This document shows, piece after piece, positions 1 to 7,062 of a DNA stretch of 64,000 nucleotides. Where the stretch lies: IMG/VR virus record IMGVR_UViG_3300044655_003531, positions 86,078 to 150,077 of that record. One strand, written 5' to 3'. A program made the translations under genes and the position numbers. Under the pieces are notes generated by a model, which did not search any database, had not been told where the DNA came from, and worked only from the letters and a program-made list of their open reading frames with translations. Positions within the stretch are counted from its first letter, which is position 1. Each line of letters opens with the position of its first letter. The stretch is from a virus.

Positions 1-1249
1 AGGTTTTGGTCCAGGAGTCCTGGGAGTGAGATATGTTCTTACCCTTGAAAACTTCTGGGGACAGACCCCACTGAACTATTGTGTTCGGATATAGGGAAGC
101 AAAGTCGTAACAGGCAACCCATTCGTGCAGACCCTGGATGGGTTCTTTGACATAGCCACCCGTGAATTTGATGTGGTTTTCTTCTTTGCGGAGATTTACA
201 AAAACTTGCTTCCGAGCCAAGAATTTTCGGAGCATAATGACTTCCGTAGACCAAACAGGGGATAAAGCCCTGCCGATCTCGACCCCGTTGAGACAGGCAA
301 TCTTAAAATAAGTCAGGAGAGTGCCCAATTTTTTATCGATGTAATGGACCAGGGCACAGTCAATGGCGTTGTAAAGAATAAACTTTTTGAAATCTGATTG
401 GTACAAGGTTCGGAGAGAGCCATCATAGTGAATTTTCTTGAGACCCGTTGCCTTTTCTGCCACATAATCCAGTCGATTACTTTCTTTGATTTTGATAACC
501 CTATCCCATTTTTTGTAGATTTCCAGATAGTCGACCATCTGCAAGTGAACCGGAATTTGGTTCTGACCGATGAGATATTTAGAGGGTGACATGATCTTGG
601 GATCGATGCCCAGCCTTTTGGCTCGATTAAGCAAATAGGGCCAGTCGTAACCAAACCAGTTCCAGCCGGTGATCAGAGACATTTTGGCTCCAATGTCTTT
701 GAAAAAAGTGTACATCATATCATACTCGGACTCGAATTTCATGTATCTGAAAGACCATTCATCACCCATCTTGCCGAGGTAGGTGTTCACTTCTTCATGA
801 ATCTGTGCCTGTGCCTCGGGGGTTAACTCATCCAAACCCAACACAATCAGTTTACATCTGTCAGTGGCAATACCGATCGACAAGACCCTATTTTTGGCAC
901 TTGAGGTGTCCAAAGAATCACCTAGCTCATCAGTCATCTCGACCTCAATGTCCACGAAATATTTTTTCGGGGTTTGAGATTCCCAAAGAGGTGCAGTTAG
1001 ATCCCGATCACTCTCTTCTAACAGTTGAACTATTCGGTATTTGTCGTACTTTTGATTTTTGACTTTCTTGATGGGCTTGCCGTCCCAATTTTTCCAAACA
1101 GTGTCTCTGGCCCTATCGCTAGCTGAACAAATTTCCCACACGAATCTTTCTTCCTCAGGAATTTCAATGTTGACAAATTCAACATTCCCCTCCTTTGAAA
1201 AAGTAGAGACCGTTAAACCAGTCCCTTTATTTTCTATATCAATGATCAT
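1..1249 (-). CDS. 43: Family B DNA polymerase, T4 gp43-like (3' part outside window)
   Basis: Replicative DNA polymerase with 3'-5' proofreading. About 416 N-terminal residues are visible before the gene leaves the window at base 1. The exonuclease I motif FVDIEVE puts the metal ligands at D100 and E102, close to D112/E114 of T4 gp43. The exonuclease II region is NWFGYDWPYLLNRA, followed by a YNAID segment. Near the window edge the polymerase motif A, YDFASLYP, is present. The start MIIDIENKG is the ATG at 1249-1247. The gene diverges from the small plus-strand gene at 1296. The thumb and the second catalytic Asp motif cannot be seen here. Family assignment is firm from the motifs; orthology to gene 43 is supported by the replication genes elsewhere in the window. 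Confidence 0.93.
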   Translation of the reverse strand, partial: MIIDIENKGTGLTVSTFSKEGNVEFVNIEIPEEERFVWEICSASDRARDTVWKNWDGKPIKKVKNQKYDKYRIVQLLEESDRDLTAPLWESQTPKKYFVDIEVEMTDELGDSLDTSSAKNRVLSIGIATDRCKLIVLGLDELTPEAQAQIHEEVNTYLGKMGDEWSFRYMKFESEYDMMYTFFKDIGAKMSLITGWNWFGYDWPYLLNRAKRLGIDPKIMSPSKYLIGQNQIPVHLQMVDYLEIYKKWDRVIKIKESNRLDYVAEKATGLKKIHYDGSLRTLYQSDFKKFILYNAIDCALVHYIDKKLGTLLTYFKIACLNGVEIGRALSPVWSTEVIMLRKFLARKQVFVNLRKEENHIKFTGGYVKEPIQGLHEWVACYDFASLYPNTIVQWGLSPEVFKGKNISHSQDSWTKT

Positions 1250-1282
1250 AATTACGAAGTCAATTTTTGTCTTCTCCAGTTG

Positions 1283-1290
1283 GATATATA
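1283..1290 (+). promoter_or_regulatory. Candidate late promoter element GATATATA
   Basis: The plus strand reads TTGGATATATACAC directly before the ATG at 1296, matching the element repeated through the window. Only 5 nt separate the box from the start codon, much less than the usual 15-28 nt, so a transcript from it would be nearly leaderless. Confidence 0.55.
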
Positions 1291-1295
1291 CACAT

Positions 1296-1622
1296 ATGAC
1301 CCCCCGTATTAAAAGTTTCAAAAAATTTTTATCCGAAAGCTGGAGCGCCTTCGCTCCAGGGAGTGTGGTAGTGCCAGGTGATTGGTATAAAGACAACGTT
1401 AACTCCAGAAATTATCGTCCAGCCTACACTCAGATGCCCCAGGTAGTTGACGATCTCTACAACACAACTGACTTGTATTCGTATCTAGACGAGTTAGCAG
1501 AGGAAGAAGAATTTCAAAAAATGCTTTCAAAAGACCACAAAGATTCTAAGAAAGTGCTAAAGTACGTAAAACAGAGAATTCATGAGACTCTATCTGGCAA
1601 GGCCAAAACGGAAAGTAAATAG
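1296..1622 (+). CDS. Hypothetical protein with N-terminal SFKKFLSE motif
   Basis: A 108-residue protein of unknown function on the plus strand, convergent with the LamG gene (4-nt gap). The reading frame stays open further upstream but that part is antisense to the DNA polymerase gene. The ATG at 1296 is chosen because the N-terminus MTPRIKSFKKF matches the start MTPRLKNFSMF of the gene at 12604-13158, and because a promoter-like box lies just upstream. The N-terminus has the aromatic pattern F-x-x-F-L-x-E seen in several genes of this window. The middle and C-terminus are acidic (DELAEEEEF) and then Lys-rich. No domain recognised. Confidence 0.7.
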   Translation: MTPRIKSFKKFLSESWSAFAPGSVVVPGDWYKDNVNSRNYRPAYTQMPQVVDDLYNTTDLYSYLDELAEEEEFQKMLSKDHKDSKKVLKYVKQRIHETLSGKAKTESK

Positions 1623-1626
1623 AGAG

Positions 1627-3324
1627 TTATAAGCCATATCTGGCTTTTGTGGCATTGTAAACTTGTGTAATTTCAGCTGAGCTAAGAGCTCTATTGTAAA
1701 TCAAGGTCATACCAACCTGTTGATTTAGATATGACGCATACTGTGAATTGTATGAAATTGTGATCGGCAATGTGTTGTTTACATCTCCGCTAAATGTTCC
1801 TAAAGTTGTAACTGTGGTGTTGTTGATTTGATTCCAATTGGTTCCACTTCTTTGGACACCAATTAATTTATATCCACTCCAGCCGTTCAAACCACCATTT
1901 GGACTTGTTCTTCCTTCCAGTCTTGCCGTAGAACTGCTGATAATAAAATACAAATCCTGAGGACTTCCCGCCCATACAATAGACCATCCCGCCACGTTAC
2001 CGTCGAATCTGCTTCCCTTTCTAATTATAGTTTTAGCGGAACCAGGATAAGAAGGTATTCCACCCACCCACATAAGAATTGTAAAACCTCCGGTTCCAAA
2101 ATTCAAACTTGTCGCGTCCGCTATTTCCACGTAGTCATTGATCCCATCGAATGTGATTATTCCTCCTTCATTCGAAGAATAAGTTGGAGAGTTAACTAAA
2201 GTGCCATTAAATCCATTCCCACTCAGATCGTACCAGGTTGTTCCAGTCGTGGGATAAGAAGGGGTAAATCCCGCATCTAGATTTAGTACCAAACCGGAAG
2301 TAACTATCGGCTCGTATTCTCGGTTAACGATCAGAATGTCGTTCTGAGGAGCAGCCCAGCTCAATACGTCGCTGGCTGAACTAAAAGTATTTCTGAACAC
2401 AACGCCAGACACAGTCACTAAATCATTACCGCTTGATGCAGTGTAAATAACAGGGGGTGAGGCAGAAGCCCCCGCTGTGGCAGGATTACCCAGATAAATC
2501 GTGTAACCACCGGAAGCCGGAAGGATACCGTTCCAATACCCACCCTGTGATGTTTCATAATAGGAAACAGTATCCGAAGGGCCTAATAAAAAATTGCTTT
2601 TTTGGAGAGAGACAGAAGACAAAGCGCCATATCCGCCCAATAATTGGGCTATGGTAGGCTCGGTTCCATCTACAATATCGACTCTAGGGTAACACCAATA
2701 TTGTCTAGGTAAGTTGCTCTCTGCATAGTATAGATAAGTTCTGTGTCTAGCCTGGGTAGATTCTGTTCGCCAGACGAAATCTAGAGAAATACCAGCATAT
2801 CTACCCAAGCCAATAGTATATCTGCCAGATTCTGGTTTGTTAGCTCCAGTCCCCGATCCAGATGGCCAAACGTGTCCAACCACTAAAATCCAGGTGCTGT
2901 TAGGCATCTCGGCTGTAGTTGGCGGATCAGACGACGTCCAAAAATAGGGGTTAGTGTTGTTTGTTCCGGTGGAACGACTTAAAACTCCATTAGTAGAACC
3001 AAATCCATTTGTTCCAAAATAGAACCGACCCTCCACATACACTGTCCTTTTTACCCACACAGAAAAACGATAGAGCTTAGTGTGATCTATAGAAAAATTT
3101 GTCGTGTTCCAACCTCCGTCATCATTTCCACCTCCGTCGGGTAGTGACAACCACAAAACCGTTTCGTTGCCCCAAGGGTCCAGACCGTTTACCAGTAGAT
3201 TCTCTGCTGCCCCGCCATTTCTGGAGAAACCAGTAGCTGAGCTATTCCCAGCTACCCAAGTTGTGTAGTTGAGTAAATTTTTGGTGTCCCTGGTAACTAT
3301 CTGGGATTTAATGACATTGCCCAC
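1627..3324 (-). CDS. LamG-domain tail fibre or adhesin-like protein
   Basis: A 565-residue protein, probably a virion adhesin. The C-terminal ~220 residues form a concanavalin/LamG-type domain: GLVLNLDAG, then TTWYDLSGNGFNGTL, FDGINDYVEIAD, and the ending LIYNRALSSAEITQVYNATK, a pattern common in phage fibre proteins. The N-terminal half (YRFSVWVKRT, WILVVGHVWPSG) resembles a carbohydrate-binding jelly roll. The start is GTG at 3324, 4 nt after a GATATATA box, and no nearby in-frame ATG is seen. It stands apart from the tail genes, next to the DNA polymerase gene, and has its own promoter-like box. The specific ligand is unknown. Confidence 0.75.
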   Translation of the reverse strand: MGNVIKSQIVTRDTKNLLNYTTWVAGNSSATGFSRNGGAAENLLVNGLDPWGNETVLWLSLPDGGGNDDGGWNTTNFSIDHTKLYRFSVWVKRTVYVEGRFYFGTNGFGSTNGVLSRSTGTNNTNPYFWTSSDPPTTAEMPNSTWILVVGHVWPSGSGTGANKPESGRYTIGLGRYAGISLDFVWRTESTQARHRTYLYYAESNLPRQYWCYPRVDIVDGTEPTIAQLLGGYGALSSVSLQKSNFLLGPSDTVSYYETSQGGYWNGILPASGGYTIYLGNPATAGASASPPVIYTASSGNDLVTVSGVVFRNTFSSASDVLSWAAPQNDILIVNREYEPIVTSGLVLNLDAGFTPSYPTTGTTWYDLSGNGFNGTLVNSPTYSSNEGGIITFDGINDYVEIADATSLNFGTGGFTILMWVGGIPSYPGSAKTIIRKGSRFDGNVAGWSIVWAGSPQDLYFIISSSTARLEGRTSPNGGLNGWSGYKLIGVQRSGTNWNQINNTTVTTLGTFSGDVNNTLPITISYNSQYASYLNQQVGMTLIYNRALSSAEITQVYNATKARYGL

Positions 3325-3327
3325 CTC

Positions 3328-3720
3328 TTATATATCCAACCGAACCTCCTCTAAAAACTTGGCCAATTTTTTATCGGTCACCTCTAGATCTCTCATTTTT
3401 TGGATGAAAATTTTCCAGGAGTCGTGGGCATATCTGCCCACACCTGGCAGTTCTGAAACTTGATGAAACCCCTCTAGCCATTTGTGGCTCATCTGAATAA
3501 TTCTTTGGGCTTTGACCCGAGAAAAGCCGGTGCTTTTGATCAACTGAATCAGCTGATCAACATCACAATTTACGGCAGTGTCAGGATCGGGCACGAAAGA
3601 AAAAACGTCAGGGAGCACTTTTCGGACTTGCTGGTTTGAGGTCTGGTTAAGAAGAATGCAGCAGACCAGCATTCTCCAGGGTTCTTCTACATAATCTTCT
3701 TGAATAAGTCTTTCTCTCAT
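3328..3720 (-). CDS. HhH-GPD DNA glycosylase, MBD4-like
   Basis: About 130 residues, the size of a bare glycosylase domain. It opens with EPWRMLVCCILLNQTS, like the DPWxLLxxxIxLNxTS start of the MBD4 glycosylase domain, and contains the helix-hairpin-helix ELPGVGRYAHDSWKIF. The Asp of HDSW (D105 counted from an upstream TTG, D100 from the ATG used here) lines up with the catalytic Asp of MBD4-type enzymes, which remove T or U from G mismatches. No [4Fe-4S] cysteine cluster is seen. The ATG at 3720 is preferred over a TTG at 3735, which lies in the A-run of a terminator. Its stop codon lies inside the promoter-like box of the next gene. Substrate is inferred from family. Confidence 0.72.
   Translation of the reverse strand: MRERLIQEDYVEEPWRMLVCCILLNQTSNQQVRKVLPDVFSFVPDPDTAVNCDVDQLIQLIKSTGFSRVKAQRIIQMSHKWLEGFHQVSELPGVGRYAHDSWKIFIQKMRDLEVTDKKLAKFLEEVRLDI
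3329..3336 (-). promoter_or_regulatory. Candidate late promoter element GATATATA
   Basis: The coding strand reads TTGGATATATAAGAG before the GTG start at 3324 (4-nt gap). The same bases encode the last residues and stop (Leu-Asp-Ile-stop) of the upstream glycosylase gene. Confidence 0.55.
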
Positions 3721-3733
3721 AGAGCAAACATAC

Positions 3734-3760
3734 AAAAAACCCGGCTTAGTTCAGCCGGGC
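3734..3760 (-). terminator. Intrinsic terminator after the small heat shock gene
   Basis: On the minus strand a perfect 7-bp stem AGCCCGG... (CCCGGCT/AGCCGGG on the plus strand, 3740-3746 with 3753-3759) and a 6-nt loop are followed by six T residues. It lies between the Hsp20 stop (3786) and the glycosylase start (3720). Confidence 0.85.
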
Positions 3761-3785
3761 TTGCCTAAAAAGGAACTTCTGAAGG

Positions 3786-4142
3786 CTATAAAATTTCAAT
3801 TTTTTTAGTCAGAGACTCTTTTCTTTTGGGGATTCTAAGGTGGAGAATTCCGTCCTGAAGTTTTGCCTCCGTCTTTTGACCTTGAACAGAGTTTGGAAGT
3901 TTGAACTTTTTAGAAATTTCAGATGACCAGGGATTGGTGTCAGATTTTGCCTGCAGGGTCAGAATATTGTCGCTGACCTCTGCCAGGATTTCGCTCTGTT
4001 TATAACCTGGCATTTTGAATTGGGCTTCGAAGGCATCCTCTTGTTCTGAAACTTTATAGTCCAGATTTTCGACGATCTTAAGATCGTTGCCGAGGATTCT
4101 CTCCATCATTTCCAAGGGGTGGTAATAGTACATAGTTTTCAT
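3786..4142 (-). CDS. Small heat shock protein, Hsp20/alpha-crystallin family
   Basis: A 118-residue ATP-independent chaperone-like protein. The alpha-crystallin domain is recognised by AQFKMPGYKQSEILAEVSDNILTLQAK, and by the conserved end AKLQDGILHLRIPKRKE followed by KKIEIL. In this family the G-x-L of the DGILHL segment is the hallmark strand. The N-terminal arm is short (MKTMYYYHPLEMMERILGND) and the usual C-terminal I-x-I may be represented by IEIL. Small heat shock proteins occur in T4-like cyanophages. It is the last gene before a strong terminator, and a small hairpin abuts its start codon. Confidence 0.88.
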   Translation of the reverse strand: MKTMYYYHPLEMMERILGNDLKIVENLDYKVSEQEDAFEAQFKMPGYKQSEILAEVSDNILTLQAKSDTNPWSSEISKKFKLPNSVQGQKTEAKLQDGILHLRIPKRKESLTKKIEIL

Positions 4143-4162
4143 AGTGATTTTTTTTAATCACT
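4143..4162 (-). promoter_or_regulatory. Leader hairpin touching the Hsp20 start codon
   Basis: The message reads AGUGAUU, six A, AAUCACU and then immediately AUG. The 7-bp stem would hold the ribosome entry region in a weak A/U-rich structure. A temperature-sensitive leader is possible because small heat shock genes of bacteria often use such elements, but this is inference. The remaining leader, 4163-4249, shows no other recognised signal. Confidence 0.4.
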
Positions 4163-4249
4163 GCTAATCAATCTTTGTACCAAAAAGAAATTTACGAGGA
4201 TAATCGAAATTTTGTCACCCTTTCCCAGGTTTTTTAAGACAATTTGTCG

Positions 4250-4726
4250 TTATTTGCCTTGAAATTTTTTCATGATCTGGATAAAGTCACTGAAGGATTG
4301 AATCGGGTTGGACGTTCTTCCAGTTTTTTTCTTTTTCGTGGATTGGGCGGCTGGAGTTCCAACTTTCAGACTGGGAAATTTATCGCCTGAGCCCTGTTTG
4401 GCAGGATCGTAAAAATTTTGGTTCGTACCAGGTCCTTCAGGAGGGGTGACCGCTCCCATGCCAGGAGTAGCGTTCAAGGTGGCAAAGGCACCCTCACTTT
4501 CACTTAGATCGTAGTCGGGATAGCCAGAATCTTGAACAAACTTTTCGGCTTGCCATGTTTCTGCACAGTATTCATTTTCGTGCATCCAATCGGCCAGTCT
4601 CTCTAGAATGCTGTCTGAACCAGAACATTCTGATTCGAAAAAAGGCATCTCGTCAGAGAGATCTTCTAGACACACAACTGCGTAACCTTGAGTCGAATTG
4701 CCTGTTGGAAAATAGGTGTTTTTCAT
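4250..4726 (-). CDS. Hypothetical protein with TPGMG motif
   Basis: A 158-residue protein, not recognised as a known enzyme. The first ~75 residues are acidic and contain a helical segment (ILERLADWMHENEYCAETWQAEKF). The middle holds NATPGMGAVTPPEGPGT and later QGSGDKFPSL, a TPGMG...GSGD arrangement that I associate with small hypothetical proteins of large phages. A Lys-rich linker leads to the C-terminal SFSDFIQIMKKFQGK, an F-x-x-F-I pattern like the N-terminal motif of neighbouring genes, here at the opposite end. It begins 4 nt after the stop of the upstream gene. Confidence 0.6.
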   Translation of the reverse strand: MKNTYFPTGNSTQGYAVVCLEDLSDEMPFFESECSGSDSILERLADWMHENEYCAETWQAEKFVQDSGYPDYDLSESEGAFATLNATPGMGAVTPPEGPGTNQNFYDPAKQGSGDKFPSLKVGTPAAQSTKKKKTGRTSNPIQSFSDFIQIMKKFQGK

Positions 4727-4730
4727 GGGT

Positions 4731-4970
4731 TTATGCTAATATTTCTGAGACGTCTTTGGCGAAAATCCTGACAGTTCGATTTGGATCTTCGATGGCAATA
4801 TAGCCGATGACCATCCCATTGACATCTTTAATGGGAGATTGGATTGATAAAATTTTACCACTCGTGTGTCTGACCTTCTTGCCCACATAGGGGTCGTCGC
4901 TAGACTGAATCTCTTGTCTTTCGGTCAGAATTTGATTCAAATTTTGATTGTTGCCGCATCCACAGGACAT
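4731..4970 (-). CDS. Small hypothetical protein with Cys-rich N-terminus
   Basis: A 79-residue protein of unknown function. The first residues MSCGCGNN carry two closely spaced cysteines. A beta-rich stretch follows, GKKVRHTSGKILSIQSPIKD and MVIGYIAIEDPNRTVRIFAKDVSEIL, which reads like a small SH3-like barrel. It is the first gene after a promoter-like box and is probably transcribed with the gene at 4250. No catalytic motif is visible. Confidence 0.62.
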   Translation of the reverse strand: MSCGCGNNQNLNQILTERQEIQSSDDPYVGKKVRHTSGKILSIQSPIKDVNGMVIGYIAIEDPNRTVRIFAKDVSEILA

Positions 4971-4992
4971 AAAAAAGAGTTTAAATTTTTAG

Positions 4993-5000
4993 TATATATC
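4993..5000 (-). promoter_or_regulatory. Candidate late promoter element GATATATA
   Basis: Coding strand GAGATATATACTAAA, 22 nt before the ATG at 4970; it lies in the short gap behind the gene that ends at 5008. Confidence 0.65.
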
Positions 5001-5007
5001 TCAAAAA

Positions 5008-5421
5008 CTATCTAAAGTTTCCTCTCATTTCTTTCCTTTTTAAATAATAATACAGGTAATTAAGGGCTCTGAGATAGTCGGCCGGTTTAGTAAAAGGCCC
5101 CGGAAATTTTTTGATTTCATTTCCAAATCCCTCGGGAATTGTGTCGTCAACTTTCGGATTGTATCTTCTAACAATGCCTGTGGGATGGATTGTATAGAAG
5201 ATTTTCTCCTCACCTGGCTCTAAAGATTCCTGATCAGGACGAAAAAATTTAAGGGTGTTGTTGAGACCCTGTTGAAGAGAATGCTGCTCAACAAAGCCCA
5301 GATCCAGAATTTTTTGATAAATGTCAGATTTCCTGATGCCTCCAAGAGAAAGACTCCTACGGGTATCGGTTAGATATTCTTCCCGAGGATCGTAGTCTTC
5401 ATATTCGAGCAGGAATCTCAT
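5008..5421 (-). CDS. Hypothetical protein (MRFLLEYEDYD start)
   Basis: About 137 residues, function unknown. The ATG at 5421 is chosen because it follows the upstream stop by one nucleotide; an alternative upstream start would overlap the previous gene. The N-terminus MRFLLEYEDYDPREE has the aromatic spacing seen at other N-termini here. Other features are a basic, aromatic C-terminus (YLRALNYLYYYLKRKEMRGNFR) and a central segment ending KIFYTIHPTGIVRRYNP. It belongs to a tight run of small minus-strand genes. Confidence 0.6.
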   Translation of the reverse strand: MRFLLEYEDYDPREEYLTDTRRSLSLGGIRKSDIYQKILDLGFVEQHSLQQGLNNTLKFFRPDQESLEPGEEKIFYTIHPTGIVRRYNPKVDDTIPEGFGNEIKKFPGPFTKPADYLRALNYLYYYLKRKEMRGNFR

Positions 5422-5422
5422 G

Positions 5423-5851
5423 CTATTTTTTCTTCTTCTTGCTCTTGATGTAATCTCTGTAGTCAACCAAATTAGACATTGTTTTTTTAGTTTTGGTTGC
5501 TTCTGGGTTCAGATGCGGAATGATAGGTTTAATGCCTCCCCCGGGGCTGATACCAGGAGAAAAGCTGGGAACCTTCTTGGATCCAATCAAAGGAGAAGTA
5601 GCACCCGCCACTGGAATTCCTTTTTCTGAGATTTCATCCTCGTTTACTTCTTCTTCTTTTACATAATGAGGGAGTTTTTTAGATTTAGTGGAGGCAAATT
5701 TTTCCAACTCCTTGTTGGTCATTTCTCCGTCTGCTATTTCCTTAATGGCTTTTCTGTATCTAGGATCTATATCCTTCAACTTCAGTTGTCCTGTTCTTAA
5801 GGCCCAAGCCTGACCCATGAAAGATTGCTGTGCTCTTGAAACTGCTGGCAT
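5423..5851 (-). CDS. Hypothetical protein, MPAVSRAQQSFMG family (DUF3008-like)
   Basis: A 142-residue protein. The opening MPAVSRAQQSFMGQAWALRTG matches the start of a family of small phage proteins (MPAxSxAQQxFMGxxxA) that includes DUF3008-like sequences and many T4-like phage hypotheticals. A helical segment ending in KELEKFASTKSKKLPHYV is also typical of that family. The rest is a Gly/Pro linker (SPGISPGGGIKP) and a C-terminal VDYRDYIKSKKKKK, again with Y-x-x-Y-I and a basic tail. Function is unknown. Confidence 0.62.
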   Translation of the reverse strand: MPAVSRAQQSFMGQAWALRTGQLKLKDIDPRYRKAIKEIADGEMTNKELEKFASTKSKKLPHYVKEEEVNEDEISEKGIPVAGATSPLIGSKKVPSFSPGISPGGGIKPIIPHLNPEATKTKKTMSNLVDYRDYIKSKKKKK

Positions 5852-5895
5852 TTGTTTTTTTGTTTTTTTGTTATTCGGGAGGTCCCGCGGTGATC

Positions 5896-6213
5896 TTATT
5901 TTCTAAATTTATTCGGAAAAAGCATCCTCCACTCGTGGCCTTTAGGCACCTGGGAAGTTTTGACTCCGAAGATTTTTTCTTCTGGACAAGGATCTTCTCC
6001 GTTGATGGTGAAGCCGTTGTTACAAGCCCAGGTTTCTAAACTGCGATTGATGTTTTGTCCGACTGACCAGGGAAATCTCATGCCTCTAGGATTGTCGATG
6101 CTTTCTATTCTTGAACCTTGAAGAGTCAGAGTGATCTTTGCCCGATTCCGGGTGGATTCTAATTCTACTGTTCTCCCCCTGGACCAAGATTCATAAACAG
6201 TGATGTGTTTCAT
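5896..6213 (-). CDS. Hypothetical protein
   Basis: A 105-residue protein beginning MKHITVYESWSRGRTV. The first half is beta-rich (AKITLTLQGSRIESIDN). The second contains SLETWACNNGFTINGEDPCPEE with two cysteines, then a basic end (EWRMLFPNKFRK). No family recognised. Its start follows the upstream stop at 6223 by about 9 nt, so it looks like part of an operon. Confidence 0.55.
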   Translation of the reverse strand: MKHITVYESWSRGRTVELESTRNRAKITLTLQGSRIESIDNPRGMRFPWSVGQNINRSLETWACNNGFTINGEDPCPEEKIFGVKTSQVPKGHEWRMLFPNKFRK

Positions 6214-6222
6214 AGTCGTTTG

Positions 6223-6792
6223 CTAACCCTCTATTTTTTTTAGTTTGATGTAGTAGTTTGGATCCTCGTAGAGATGATCCATGGCAATTTCCCTGGCCTG
6301 CTGTGGTCTTTGGGTGTGTTCCATCTCGACAAAAACTCCGTCCACTAGCTGTTGAGTTAAATGATCTAGAATTTCTGATAAAGATGAAGAATTTTTACCG
6401 GAGTGTTTAAGAGCTATATCTAAAATTGTCAGTTTATCCGATTTGCCTCCTTTCAAAAACTCTAAATTCGTCGCACCTTCTTTAAGATACAGTCCCTTCA
6501 TTTTTTTCTTGATCTGAGCAGCTGTCATCGGTTTGCTGTTCAAATTCCAGTTGGCGGCAGGATTAATGATTTTAGAGGATTTCTTTTTCCACTCTGGAAA
6601 TGTCCACAACCACTTATTGTAGGCTTTTCCCACTATCTCAAACCCTTTATCCCCCGGCTGAATAGCAATTGGAGACTGGGGAGGAATATAAGAACCCGTT
6701 TCAGCCTCGTGGGTCATCTCCGGATCTCGATTTAATTTTTGATCGGATTCGTTGAGATATTTTCGAGACTGAAATGGGTTTTGACGTGTCAT
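6223..6792 (-). CDS. DUF5661-like protein
   Basis: A 189-residue protein. The C-terminal ~75 residues (LDHLTQQLVDGVFVEMEHT, QQAREIAMDHLYEDPNYYIKLKKIE) match the pattern G-hydrophobic-E-x-EHT ... A-x-EIAxDHLxEDPxYYxxL of DUF5661, a family common in phages and with unknown function. The N-terminal half is less ordered, with repeated Pro and Lys and a Trp-rich piece NKWLWTFPEWKKK. The family name is given from memory of the motif. Confidence 0.6.
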   Translation of the reverse strand: MTRQNPFQSRKYLNESDQKLNRDPEMTHEAETGSYIPPQSPIAIQPGDKGFEIVGKAYNKWLWTFPEWKKKSSKIINPAANWNLNSKPMTAAQIKKKMKGLYLKEGATNLEFLKGGKSDKLTILDIALKHSGKNSSSLSEILDHLTQQLVDGVFVEMEHTQRPQQAREIAMDHLYEDPNYYIKLKKIEG

Positions 6793-6809
6793 GATCTATT
6801 GATTCTTTT

Positions 6810-7016
6810 TTAGCCTATCACGGCTTCTATTTTTGATTTGGTGATCTGAGTGGTTTCAAAAAAACCGGATATTCCAGAGAGGTGTGAAGCAACTTTGTGC
6901 TCCACCTCGAGCACAGACTCTGCCTCTACTAAGAATTCGGATTTAATCATAACAGGATCTCCATTTTTTTTGTTATCACCTGACTCAAATTGTACTTTTG
7001 CAATGTAGTAAGACAT
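6810..7016 (-). CDS. Small DUF4494-like protein
   Basis: About 68 residues. The ATG at 7016 is used; an in-frame TTG upstream lies in a poly-A stretch. YYIAKVQFE, then MIKSEFLVEAESVLEVEHKVAS and ITKSKIEAVI follow the layout of DUF4494, a short family largely from Bacteroidetes: an N-terminal strand, then a strand-helix pair with A-x-S-x-x-E-x-E, then a C-terminal strand. The Cys/Tyr positions are not conserved enough for certainty. Function is unknown. Confidence 0.5.
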   Translation of the reverse strand: MSYYIAKVQFESGDNKKNGDPVMIKSEFLVEAESVLEVEHKVASHLSGISGFFETTQITKSKIEAVIG

Positions 7017-7062
7017 AAGATTTTTTTTCAATTTTTAGCAGATCGAATGGGCTTTGTTTCTG

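Noticed and set aside
313-654. Minus- and plus-strand frames within 39-1062
   Set aside because: They overlap the DNA polymerase gene, whose exonuclease and polymerase motifs are continuous in another frame.
3721-3735. TTG start for the glycosylase
   Set aside because: It lies in the T-run region of an intrinsic terminator; the ATG at 3720 gives a normal domain start.
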